Part shown: piece after piece, positions 1 through 6,179 of the stretch
Numbering within the stretch: the stretch's first letter is position 1
How the letters are laid out: every line of letters starts with the position of its first letter
Source of the DNA: Thermoplasmata archaeon
GTDB taxonomy: Archaea > Thermoplasmatota > Thermoplasmata > Thermoplasmatales > Thermoplasmataceae
Direction of reading: 5' to 3'
Assembly: GCA_021806345.1 (NCBI GenBank)
Contig: JAJZXP010000165.1
Location: forward strand, 1-13,483
DNA length: 13,483 nt
The notes under the pieces: generated by a model
What the model was told of the DNA's origin: nothing
The model's input: only the letters and a program-made list of their open reading frames with translations
Database searches by the model: none
Translations under genes and position numbers: made by a program

Positions 1-1
1 T

Positions 2-397
2 GAGATAGTGATTCAAGAAGAAAATCTGATTAAGTATTTTGAAAGACTTTTGAATTCAAGAATAACGCAAACAGATTCAGTTGTTTATTTGCCCACTGAA
101 CTTCTGAGGAGTATTGTAAGCAAAATTTCTGATGTTCGAAGAAAATTGTGTTCTACGAAATTACAACCTGAATTCACGAGATATTACAATAACCTGAAGA
201 TGGTTGAAACTAGAGTAAAGGAGCTTAAAGATGAGTTCAACGAAACAATGGGAACTCTGAACGTGGGAAATATAATAATGGAAGAAGTCCCCGGTATTAT
301 CGCATCGAAAATTGACATTTTCCTAGATGAAAAATCAACTGAGAGTGTTTTGTTTAGGTTGAAGAATATGAAGGAAAGCAAGAGGGATATGAGATAA
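2..397 (+). CDS. Unrecognised protein, probably 5'-partial
   Basis: The frame is open from the window edge. The first candidate start is GTG at 8 (129 residues), but the codons before it (GAG ATA) are also open and no ribosome site is visible, so the true start may lie outside the window. The protein is hydrophilic and mostly helical, with a charged stretch around residues 55-80 (pattern YYNNLKMVETRVKELKDEF) that could form a short coiled coil. It has no signal peptide, membrane segment or catalytic motif that I recognise. It ends at TAA 395-397, which is immediately followed by the strong ribosome site of the next tiny ORF in the same frame, suggesting co-transcription. I assign no function. 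It is probably a real gene, given its length and protein-like composition in an AT-rich region. Confidence 0.5.
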   Translation, partial: EIVIQEENLIKYFERLLNSRITQTDSVVYLPTELLRSIVSKISDVRRKLCSTKLQPEFTRYYNNLKMVETRVKELKDEFNETMGTLNVGNIIMEEVPGIIASKIDIFLDEKSTESVLFRLKNMKESKRDMR

Positions 398-404
398 AGG
401 AGGA
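396..404 (+). promoter_or_regulatory. Strong Shine-Dalgarno site before the 27-residue ORF
   Basis: AAAGGAGGA lies 5 nt before the ATG at 410. It overlaps the stop codon region of the preceding gene, so the two are probably translationally coupled. It is the best evidence that the tiny downstream ORF is or was translated. Confidence 0.6.
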
Positions 405-409
405 CAAAG

Positions 410-493
410 ATGAGGAATATAATTAACCGGATCAGGAAAGACGAGAAATCAGCGGAGGAGTTGTTTGAATTGGTGGAAACTTTAAAGGGGTGA
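410..493 (+). CDS. 27-residue peptide ORF, unrecognised
   Basis: ATG at 410 to TGA at 491-493 encodes a charged, helix-prone 27-residue peptide: it begins MRNIINRIRKDEKSAEE and ends in ELVETLKG. A near-consensus ribosome site precedes it at good spacing. The frame is the same as that of the gene upstream. Its stop codon overlaps a GGGGTGA sequence that would serve as the ribosome site for the next (decayed) frame starting at 498. It may be a complete micro-gene or the N-terminal stub of a longer gene cut short. I do not recognise a family. Confidence rests on the ribosome site, not on similarity. Confidence 0.4.
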   Translation: MRNIINRIRKDEKSAEELFELVETLKG

Positions 494-497
494 AAAT

Positions 498-596
498 ACG
501 GAAAAGAAGGAAATTGGGTTAGAATTCGAGCGGACAACGAAGAACATTTACAGATTCCAAGAAATATATGCAAACAGAGAAAAGGTTCGGCAATGA
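498..596 (+). pseudogene. Decayed short 'EFER..KN.Y' gene, copy 1
   Basis: The frame from 498 reads TEKKEIGLEFERTTKNIYRF and continues to a TGA at 594-596, about 32 codons. There is no ATG, GTG or TTG at the expected start. The codon is ACG at 498, placed 4-7 nt after a GGGGTGA ribosome site, so an ATG-to-ACG change is a simple explanation. The same peptide pattern recurs at 3154-3234, where it does begin with ATG. The DNA of the two copies matches at 27 of 31 positions (522-552 against 3178-3208). Pattern shared by both copies: KEI.(L/F)EFER..KN.Y. Both end soon after the motif, so both may be truncated forms of a longer small protein. Function unknown. Confidence 0.5.
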
Positions 597-635
597 AAGT
601 TTGGAAACTTGCACGAAATTTCTTTCGGGTGAGTA

Positions 636-2564
636 ATGAGTGGATGCACAATGAATAGTCAAGGAAAGAATGTTTCGAAGTCCGAAAGAATGGTACGCCC
701 GGACAATGCTAAAAAAACTGGTAAAAGTACAAAGAATTTTGAATCCACCATAAAAGGTGGAGTAATTGTCATATCTATCGGACAAGATTTGAAGGGCGAA
801 TCTGGTCAACATACTAGACTCACTTGGAAAATGTTAAGAAAAGCCCTTGAATCTTTTGATGAAAATAAAACATTGCGTATAATTCCGCATTCTATTAAAA
901 TAGAGAAAAACGGTGAAAATACGGAAGCAATTGATTCATTTGTGGCTCCGTATAGATCATACAATGGCGATTATGAGCCCAACGAATACTACCTATCAAA
1001 TTGTAAAGATGATGAGGGTATACTAACGAAAATGGATCCTTTCAATGATATTCTGTATAGACTAATGCATAGAAAGTACATGCAACTTACCGACAAAGGT
1101 CGTCGGGGTTATGTCCATATACTTTTAGACACCTTATATGCAAATCTTTACCTAAGGCTTAAGGAAGGAGAATCACCCGGGGGGAAACAAGTTATAAATT
1201 TACAGGAAAAGTGGCGTGGTTTAAGGCCTGAAAAAAAAGAAGTGATAGAAGAAGCTGAGGATCAGAGATGGATAAAATCTAGTTTTAAAATCTCAATATT
1301 TTTGCATGTGGATGTCCAGATTAATAAACCTGTTCCAGTTATTCCACCCAAAGCAGTAGTTGAAAGATTTGGAAATTTATCCATACTTGTGGAACCGTCA
1401 GACAATTCCCCAGAATGTCCAATCGCCTTCCTATCTAGGAAACCCGGTTTTCTTTACATTAGAGTGACTGACGACAAAGAGATGAAATCTCATATTGTAT
1501 GGGAAAGCGACCAAAATCCGTCCACTTTGAAGTGTGATGACGTTTGGGAAAACGCAAAAAAAGATATCAGATACCTTAATGTCAAAAACCCAAAAGAGTC
1601 GGATGAAAGTTACGTTCTTCTTTCCCTTTACGACTTCCTGGTGCTCTATGGATGGTTCAGAGTTGTCAAGAGAACCCGTAAAAAGGTTAAATCGATTATA
1701 AATAAAGGGTCTCTGGACTTTAAGAGATATTTGACCGCGATGCATGAAATGCGCAAATACCTTTCTACTAGCGCATCTGTGGTTCGAACTACAGAGAAAG
1801 ATGCCAACGCCTATTATTTCGATGATGCAACAAAGATGCCCTTAGAATTTCAAAGAACGTTGGAAGATCTGTTGGACATAACTTTTTACGATGGGAGAAT
1901 TTCTCAATACAACACGAGAGAATATTATATGATGTTCAGGAAAGAGGTGAAATGTAGTATTGAAGGCGACTATGTCTGTGGAAACCGGATAATAAGCTTT
2001 GTTTCCACTGAAAAAAAGGAGTCAAAATTTTACGAAAAAGGGGTAGTGGTCCTCAACGAGGATGGAATTAGATGGTATATCTCGTGGTTGATAATGATTG
2101 GTGATTTTGTAACAACATTATGTGAAAGCTTCGATATACATAATCGTGAATTCATAGAATTAGAAAGACAAAAACTGGGTTTTAGGATTGGACATTTACT
2201 TCGTAAGACTAAAAATCTCGTAAGAGAATATGATCATTATTATAATGTGAGGAATATAACCGATTTGGAAATGGCAGACCTTTATGATATTATGAAGGAA
2301 AGCCTTAACATCAATAGGGATAGGAATTTCATAGATAAGAGATTGGAAATGCTTCACAGTAGTGATTTGACTGCAAATAACAGATCTTTACAGGCAATGA
2401 TAGCTATCTTCGCAGGAATTACTCTTCTTGTATTTTTCTTCCAAAGTACCGGTTTTTATCTGGTATCAAATTCAATTGTTGCATTTTTATTTACGGGATT
2501 AGTTCTAGTAGTAATTTTGATAGTTTATGCCAAGTTTGGTTTTATTAGAAGATTCAGAGATTAA
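636..2564 (+). CDS. Large unrecognised protein with two C-terminal membrane helices
   Basis: This is an intact 642-residue ORF. ATG 636 has a GGTGA ribosome match at 628-632. In-frame ATGs at 651 and 690 are alternatives; the first 35 or so residues are low-complexity and polar, so a later start is possible. Residues 41-50 (GGVIVISIGQ) look like a buried beta strand opening a soluble domain of about 500 residues with mixed charge. Residues about 510-585 are helical and charged. Two hydrophobic segments follow at about 587-609 and 612-632, then a short basic tail (KFGFIRRFRD), which suggests both termini are cytoplasmic. A large cytoplasmic domain, a helical neck and a C-terminal helix pair is the general layout of CorA-type channels, but the GMN motif is absent. 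No nuclease, ATPase or protease motif is evident. Its place in a degraded island next to CRISPR-Cas makes a defence role possible, but this is inference only. Confidence 0.75.
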   Translation: MSGCTMNSQGKNVSKSERMVRPDNAKKTGKSTKNFESTIKGGVIVISIGQDLKGESGQHTRLTWKMLRKALESFDENKTLRIIPHSIKIEKNGENTEAIDSFVAPYRSYNGDYEPNEYYLSNCKDDEGILTKMDPFNDILYRLMHRKYMQLTDKGRRGYVHILLDTLYANLYLRLKEGESPGGKQVINLQEKWRGLRPEKKEVIEEAEDQRWIKSSFKISIFLHVDVQINKPVPVIPPKAVVERFGNLSILVEPSDNSPECPIAFLSRKPGFLYIRVTDDKEMKSHIVWESDQNPSTLKCDDVWENAKKDIRYLNVKNPKESDESYVLLSLYDFLVLYGWFRVVKRTRKKVKSIINKGSLDFKRYLTAMHEMRKYLSTSASVVRTTEKDANAYYFDDATKMPLEFQRTLEDLLDITFYDGRISQYNTREYYMMFRKEVKCSIEGDYVCGNRIISFVSTEKKESKFYEKGVVVLNEDGIRWYISWLIMIGDFVTTLCESFDIHNREFIELERQKLGFRIGHLLRKTKNLVREYDHYYNVRNITDLEMADLYDIMKESLNINRDRNFIDKRLEMLHSSDLTANNRSLQAMIAIFAGITLLVFFFQSTGFYLVSNSIVAFLFTGLVLVVILIVYAKFGFIRRFRD

Positions 2565-2581
2565 GGAGATTTTGAAAGGGG

Positions 2582-2784
2582 ATGTATATGACGGAGATTA
2601 GAGAGGAAAAATGTAGGAATTGTAGGCATGAAGTTATGCTAAGGTAGAAGGGACAGTTCACCACAAGAGAAATGGTATTGATGGTGAGGGAAACAGTGGT
2701 GATTCTCACAGCATGGAGTGCACTGTTGAAGGTTGTACTTGCAAGAACCCGGAATTGGAGAGAGATGAAAAGAACGACAATTGA
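2582..2784 (+). pseudogene. Frameshifted small zinc-binding protein
   Basis: ATG 2582, preceded by AAAGGGGA, opens a frame with MTEIREEKCRNCRHEVMLR that stops at TAG 2645-2647. Moving to the frame of 2644 gives an uninterrupted continuation to TGA 2782-2784 that begins VEGTVHHK and contains MECTVEGCTCKNPE. Joined, the two halves give one protein of about 65 residues with a CxxCxH knuckle at the N-terminus and CxxxxCxC near the C-terminus, a sensible zinc site. A single-base indel near 2644 explains the break. The general pattern (CxxC, a histidine-containing middle, then CxVxGCxCxNPE) resembles small archaeal zinc proteins as I remember them. The end overlaps the following ATPase fragment by 20 nt, as in an operon. 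A sequencing error is the main alternative to a true pseudogene. Confidence 0.6.
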
Positions 2785-3022
2785 GGTTATCCCGGGTGCA
2801 AGAAGGCTCATAATTGCGCTCCGCGATTTGGGATACGACTTTGTCAAGGCAGCAACTGACGTTATTGATAATTCCATAGAGGTAGGAGTCACTTCTGTGA
2901 AAATCAGGATGGAATTCAATGGCGACCACTCGTGGTTTCAGGTTGCGGATAATGGAAGGGGATGTCGGAAAGAGGACCGAGAAATAAATAGAATCGTACA
3001 ACAAACTGATAGCAACATTTGA
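2765..3022 (+). pseudogene. N-terminal fragment of a GHKL (HATPase) family ATPase
   Basis: From ATG 2765 (GAGAG just upstream) the frame encodes 85 residues. IPGARRLIIALRDLGYDF (residues 9-26) is followed by the GHKL N-box TDVIDNSIE (31-39, with Asn36 as the Mg/ATP ligand) and the G1 box VADNGRGC (60-67). These are the first two ATP-binding motifs of Hsp90/MutL/histidine-kinase-type ATPases, in the arrangement of stand-alone HATPase_c_3-type proteins. The expected G2 box (GxGxxG), the remainder of the ATPase fold and the C-terminal domain are missing. After residue 67 the sequence no longer looks like the family and a TGA ends it. An in-frame upstream extension to 2672 exists, but it overlaps the zinc gene's reading frame and is not conserved-looking. 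Intact relatives are several hundred residues, so this is a remnant. Confidence 0.7.
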
Positions 3023-3152
3023 TGGTCGGGTTTTGGTATCGACCAGACGGTTTGGAGAGTTAGGGGTTGGTAGCATAACCGAGCTTGAAACACCGGAACG
3101 ACTAGAAAAAACAGTAAGAGACGTCTCTGATATAGAAAAAGTGGCGCAATAA
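2988..3152 (+). pseudogene. Orphan reading-frame remnant, unassigned
   Basis: This frame is offset from the ATPase fragment. It has no start codon after its upstream stop at 2985-2987 and stays open to TAA 3150-3152. It reads as protein-like sequence: NKLIATFDGRVLVSTRRFGE near 3000-3059, then a charged tail ending in VSDIEKVAQ. It overlaps the end of the ATPase fragment, so the join between the two is a probable deletion or frameshift point around 2970-3000. It could be the C-terminal end of the ATPase gene after an internal deletion, or a piece of another gene. I do not recognise the family. Confidence 0.3.
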
Positions 3153-3153
3153 A

Positions 3154-3234
3154 ATGGATAGAAAAGAGATAGAGTTTGAATTCGAGAGGATAATGAAGAA
3201 CACTTACATAAATTTAAATGAATATCACAAATAA
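3154..3234 (+). CDS. Short 'EFER..KN.Y' gene, copy 2 (26 residues, possibly truncated)
   Basis: ATG 3154 begins one base after the preceding stop and encodes 26 residues: MDRKEIEFEFERIMKNTYIN, then LNEYHK and TAA at 3232-3234. It matches the decayed frame at 498-596 in the same order (KEI, EFER, KN, Y). At the DNA level 27 of 31 bases agree across the core. After the tyrosine the two copies diverge, so one or both have lost their original C-terminus. The methyltransferase fragment starts just after its stop, in the same frame. Copy 1 precedes the 642-residue membrane protein and copy 2 precedes a methyltransferase. The short gene may therefore travel with larger partners, but two cases are too few to say. 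Confidence 0.4.
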   Translation: MDRKEIEFEFERIMKNTYINLNEYHK

Positions 3235-3240
3235 TTGTTG

Positions 3241-3510
3241 GTGTTAGAGAAAGAGGAATTACCATTCACTGAACTATCATGCAGGAGGGTTAATTACGCT
3301 ATCTCAGAAAAATATTATGCTGGATTCGATCTTCTTTTAGGTCAAACCGATTCTCTGGAATCACTTAGGAGTGTTCCTGATAAATCCCTCAAGCTGATTG
3401 TAACCTCTCCACCATACAATATAGGGAAAGTGTATGAAGAACGTGTGAAACTTGAAGAATATCTCGATTATCAATCTAAAGTAGCGAAAGAATGCGTAAG
3501 AATTCTCTAG
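3241..3510 (+). pseudogene. Truncated DNA methyltransferase (motif TSPPYNIGK)
   Basis: The frame is open after TAA 3232-3234. GTG 3241 is the most credible start (TTG at 3235 and 3238 are alternatives). It encodes about 90 residues containing YYAGFDLLLGQTDSLESL, then SLKLIVTSPPYNIGK. The latter is catalytic motif IV (SPPY) of amino-methyltransferases that modify adenine-N6 or cytosine-N4. The EEYLDYQSKVAKECVRIL segment is the usual helix after it. TAG 3508-3510 interrupts the frame, but in-frame DCGSI follows (3511-3525), matching the GSI strand typical of the family. The TAG is therefore a nonsense change inside a once longer gene. The expected WQVGN-like continuation and the AdoMet-binding FxGxG motif are absent. 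The catalytic half is incomplete, so activity is not expected. Confidence 0.75.
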
Positions 3511-3539
3511 GATTGTGGAAGCATTCCATGAGAATTTAG

Positions 3540-3620
3540 GAAATTGGTGTGAGAATAGTAACATGGGAAGTAATCCCAAAAATAGAAGGGAAAAATCAGC
3601 TGGAAATATACGATACTTAA
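3540..3620 (+). pseudogene. Short C-terminal reading-frame remnant, unassigned
   Basis: After the methyltransferase breakpoint a different frame reads GVRIVTWEVIPKIEGKNQLE, then IYDT and TAA 3618-3620. It looks like the end of a folded protein (alternating hydrophobic strand, then a charged turn), but it has no start codon preceded by a ribosome site. GTG 3549 is the only candidate. It may be the tail of the gene whose other part was lost in the same deletion that truncated the methyltransferase. No family recognised. Confidence 0.25.
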
Positions 3621-3658
3621 ATATTTATTCAATGCAGCAATTTTTCCAAGCAAAAGAT

Positions 3659-3668
3659 AAATATATAA
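3659..3668 (+). promoter_or_regulatory. Archaeal TATA box of the cas operon
   Basis: AAATATATAA sits just after a purine-rich stretch (CAAAAG, 3651-3656) that could act as a TFB-recognition element. Its centre is about 27 nt before the ATG at 3690. That is the normal TATA-to-transcription-start distance in archaea, so the mRNA would begin at or next to the ATG (leaderless). No ribosome site precedes cas3, which agrees. A second AT-rich stretch at about 3616-3628 is a weaker candidate. Confidence 0.6.
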
Positions 3669-3689
3669 TGCAGTTCATCCGTGATCATT

Positions 3690-6179
3690 ATGGATTCCTA
3701 TTTTTCAAATGATTACGAAGGCGTGTTTAAAACTGCCACAGGCAATGAACCCTATCCTTATCAAACTAAATTCGCAAATAGTAAGAATTTCTACCAATGG
3801 ATCAATGTTCCTAGTGGACTTGGAAAAACTGCAAATATAATAATTGGATGGATTTGGAAGAGAATTTATCAGGAAGATAGTCACTTGAATGAAACGCCAA
3901 GAAGGTTAGTTTATGTTCTACCTATGAGAGTAATAGTGGAACAAACACGAGATAACGCAATTTTATGGTTAAATAAATTAAATCTTTTGTCTGGTAAACT
4001 GGAATTAGACAAAGAAAACCCATTAAAAGTGATTAGTTATGAACCAGATTTTACCCAGAAGGAAAAGATTTCTGTTGTTACATTAATGGGTGGTGAGGAA
4101 AATGTTCCATGGGATATATTCCCAGAAAATAATATGATAATAGTAGGAACACAGGATATGCTTCTTTCAAGAGCACTGAATAGAGGATATGGAATAAGCA
4201 GGTATAGATGGCCTATGCAGTTTGGATTATTGAATAATGACACTCTGTGGGTGTTAGACGAAATCCAACTAATGGGTTCAGGATTAACCACAAGCATTCA
4301 ACTAGATTCCCATAGAAATTATTTTGGAATGATTAAGGAAGCCCAATCAATATGGATGAGCGCAACTTTAAACAAGCAATGGTTTTATACTGCCGACTTT
4401 AAAGGGACTATAGTCGATGAAGAAATATTAACACTGTCCAAGGATGACAAGGAAAATACAAAAATAAATAAAATAATAAATTCAACTAAAAGAGTGACAT
4501 CTTCAAAGAATAATGCATCAGAAAGTTATGAACTTGCAATAGAAATAATTGAAAATCACAAGACAGACTCTAGAACCATTGTAATAGTCAACACTGTGGA
4601 AAGGGCCAAAACGTTATTTCAAAACGTTCAGAAACTATTATCCAGACGAAGTAAGACAGAACAGATAAAGGTACCTGATATTTTGCTTTTGCACTCCCAA
4701 TTTAGGCCAATGGATAAAGAGAAAATCATTCAAAAATTAGTAAATGATAGAGAAAGCAAAGACAGTATAATGATAACAACTCAGGTAATAGAAGCAGGAG
4801 TTGATATATCATGCAGAACTTTGTTCACAGAAATTGCTCCAATGCAATCACTTGTACAGAGATTTGGAAGATGTAACCGATCTGGAGAATATGATCAATC
4901 AGATATTTTCTGGGTTGATCCGATCGATAAGAAAGGTAAAACTATGTCAGCTCCATATGAAACAATAGAAATAGAGAAATCCAGAAAATTTCTTAAGGAG
5001 ATCGATGGAAAACAGTTCTCATTATCAAGTATTAACGGTTGGGACTTTGAAATCAGAAACGATGGAACGCTTAGAAGAAAAGATATTTTAGAACTATTTG
5101 ACACATCACCTGATCTAACAGATTATGATATAGATATCTCAAGATTTGTAAGAAATTCCGACGAAAGACATGTTTCAGGTTTCTGGCGTGATTTAGATCG
5201 GGAAAATTTAAAAAAGGAGAATTTACCGGAAAGGGGTGAACTTTGCCCTGTACCACTAAATGAGATAAATGAACTATTGAAAAATTCTAATGATGAAAGA
5301 TTGTATAAATGGGACTGGATAAATGGAGGATGGAACATGCTTATGAAGGGAGAAAGGCTATATCACGGGCAGATAGTGATGCTAGACTCAAAAAAAGGGC
5401 ATTATTCTGAGGTGATTGGCTGGTCTCTAAAGGAGAAAAATGAGGTTCTGATTGTAGCAAAAAATCAAAATACGGGAAACATAATAGAAACTTGTAGTTT
5501 TAATGACGACAATCCATCACAATTTCCATGGAAGTCAATTTATGAGCATACGGAAGAAGTAGTCAATAAATGTCGTGATATAATAAAGGTTATAGGCATT
5601 CCTCAAAACTCGAAAAACTTTGAGGATGCTCTTCTAAAGGGAGCCCTATGGCATGATGCAGGTAAGGCGCATCCGGCATTTCAATCAAAAATTAATAAAT
5701 TTGAAGGGGTTCCAAAAGAGATTGAAGAGAACCAGATAGCAAAAGCTCCCAATGATAAATGGATAAACCATCCAGAAGGTGGAAGAAAGCACTTCCGTCA
5801 TGAGCTAGCCTCAGCACTAATAGCGATTCAAAATGGAGTTGAGCCTCTTGCGATTTTTCTTGCGCTATCTCATCACGGAAAAATTAGGACATCTATCAGG
5901 TCTATGCCAGGAGAAGAAGTACCTAACGATGAGAAAATAAGATTTGCAAAGGGTGTATGGGATGGAGATAGTATAGAAAAAGTAAATCTCCCCAATTTTA
6001 TAACAGGTAAAGTTAGTTTAAATCTGGATTTAATGGAACTGGGCTCAAAATCTACGAACAAGAGCTGGGTACAGACCGTTTTTAATATGGTTAAAGATGA
6101 GGAAATAGGCATTTTTAGGTTGGCTTATTTGGAATCTTTACTGAGAGCTGCTGATCAAAGAGCAAGTGGTGGTTTATAA
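3690..6179 (+). CDS. cas3: Cas3 helicase-nuclease, subtype I-G form with C-terminal HD domain
   Basis: This is the effector nuclease-helicase that unwinds and degrades DNA once the crRNA complex has bound its target. I chose ATG 3690 (829 residues) over GTG 3681 because the TATA box would start the transcript near 3690. The helicase domain comes first: Walker A SGLGKT (residues 42-47), the DExH-type Walker B as DEIQ (190-193), SAT (224-226), motif V TTQVIEAGVDIS (363-374) and the arginine-finger motif VI QRFGRCNR (390-397). The HD nuclease is at the C-terminus: His620, HD at 655-656 followed by GK, RHE (703-705), HH (728-729) and Asp822 in LRAADQR. All metal ligands appear present, so the enzyme should be active. 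Helicase-then-HD order and DEIQ in place of DEAH fit the I-G/I-U Cas3 group rather than the usual HD-first Cas3. Its stop TAA (6177-6179) shares one base with the csx17 ATG. Confidence 0.95.
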   Translation: MDSYFSNDYEGVFKTATGNEPYPYQTKFANSKNFYQWINVPSGLGKTANIIIGWIWKRIYQEDSHLNETPRRLVYVLPMRVIVEQTRDNAILWLNKLNLLSGKLELDKENPLKVISYEPDFTQKEKISVVTLMGGEENVPWDIFPENNMIIVGTQDMLLSRALNRGYGISRYRWPMQFGLLNNDTLWVLDEIQLMGSGLTTSIQLDSHRNYFGMIKEAQSIWMSATLNKQWFYTADFKGTIVDEEILTLSKDDKENTKINKIINSTKRVTSSKNNASESYELAIEIIENHKTDSRTIVIVNTVERAKTLFQNVQKLLSRRSKTEQIKVPDILLLHSQFRPMDKEKIIQKLVNDRESKDSIMITTQVIEAGVDISCRTLFTEIAPMQSLVQRFGRCNRSGEYDQSDIFWVDPIDKKGKTMSAPYETIEIEKSRKFLKEIDGKQFSLSSINGWDFEIRNDGTLRRKDILELFDTSPDLTDYDIDISRFVRNSDERHVSGFWRDLDRENLKKENLPERGELCPVPLNEINELLKNSNDERLYKWDWINGGWNMLMKGERLYHGQIVMLDSKKGHYSEVIGWSLKEKNEVLIVAKNQNTGNIIETCSFNDDNPSQFPWKSIYEHTEEVVNKCRDIIKVIGIPQNSKNFEDALLKGALWHDAGKAHPAFQSKINKFEGVPKEIEENQIAKAPNDKWINHPEGGRKHFRHELASALIAIQNGVEPLAIFLALSHHGKIRTSIRSMPGEEVPNDEKIRFAKGVWDGDSIEKVNLPNFITGKVSLNLDLMELGSKSTNKSWVQTVFNMVKDEEIGIFRLAYLESLLRAADQRASGGL

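Noticed and set aside
593..658. 21-residue plus-strand frame (MKVWKLARNFFRVSNEWMHN...) overlapping the stop of the decayed short gene
   Set aside because: Too short, no independent ribosome site, and overlaps the start of the 642-residue gene in another frame. Probably chance.
184..812. Open frames on the minus strand opposite the first genes
   Set aside because: They are shadows of plus-strand coding sequence. They are leucine-, serine- and phenylalanine-rich, lack ribosome sites and have no recognisable motif.
636..2564. Calling the 642-residue protein a CorA magnesium transporter
   Set aside because: Only the general layout (soluble domain, helical neck, two C-terminal helices) agrees. 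The GMN signature after the first membrane helix is absent and the N-terminal domain is not recognisably CorA.
2639..3265. 208-residue minus-strand frame sharing a CKCSSLS-like stretch with another minus-strand frame near 520
   Set aside because: The shared peptide is just the complement of the duplicated 'EFER' sequence on the plus strand. The frame crosses several plus-strand remnants and has no start signals.
3515..3712. 65-residue plus-strand frame between the methyltransferase fragment and cas3
   Set aside because: No ribosome site, low-complexity composition, overlaps the cas promoter and the cas3 start, and resembles nothing.
3690..6179. Cas3 Walker B DEIQ as a damaged motif
   Set aside because: Gln in place of His fits the I-G/I-U Cas3 group as I remember it, and all other helicase motifs are intact, so this is subtype variation rather than inactivation.
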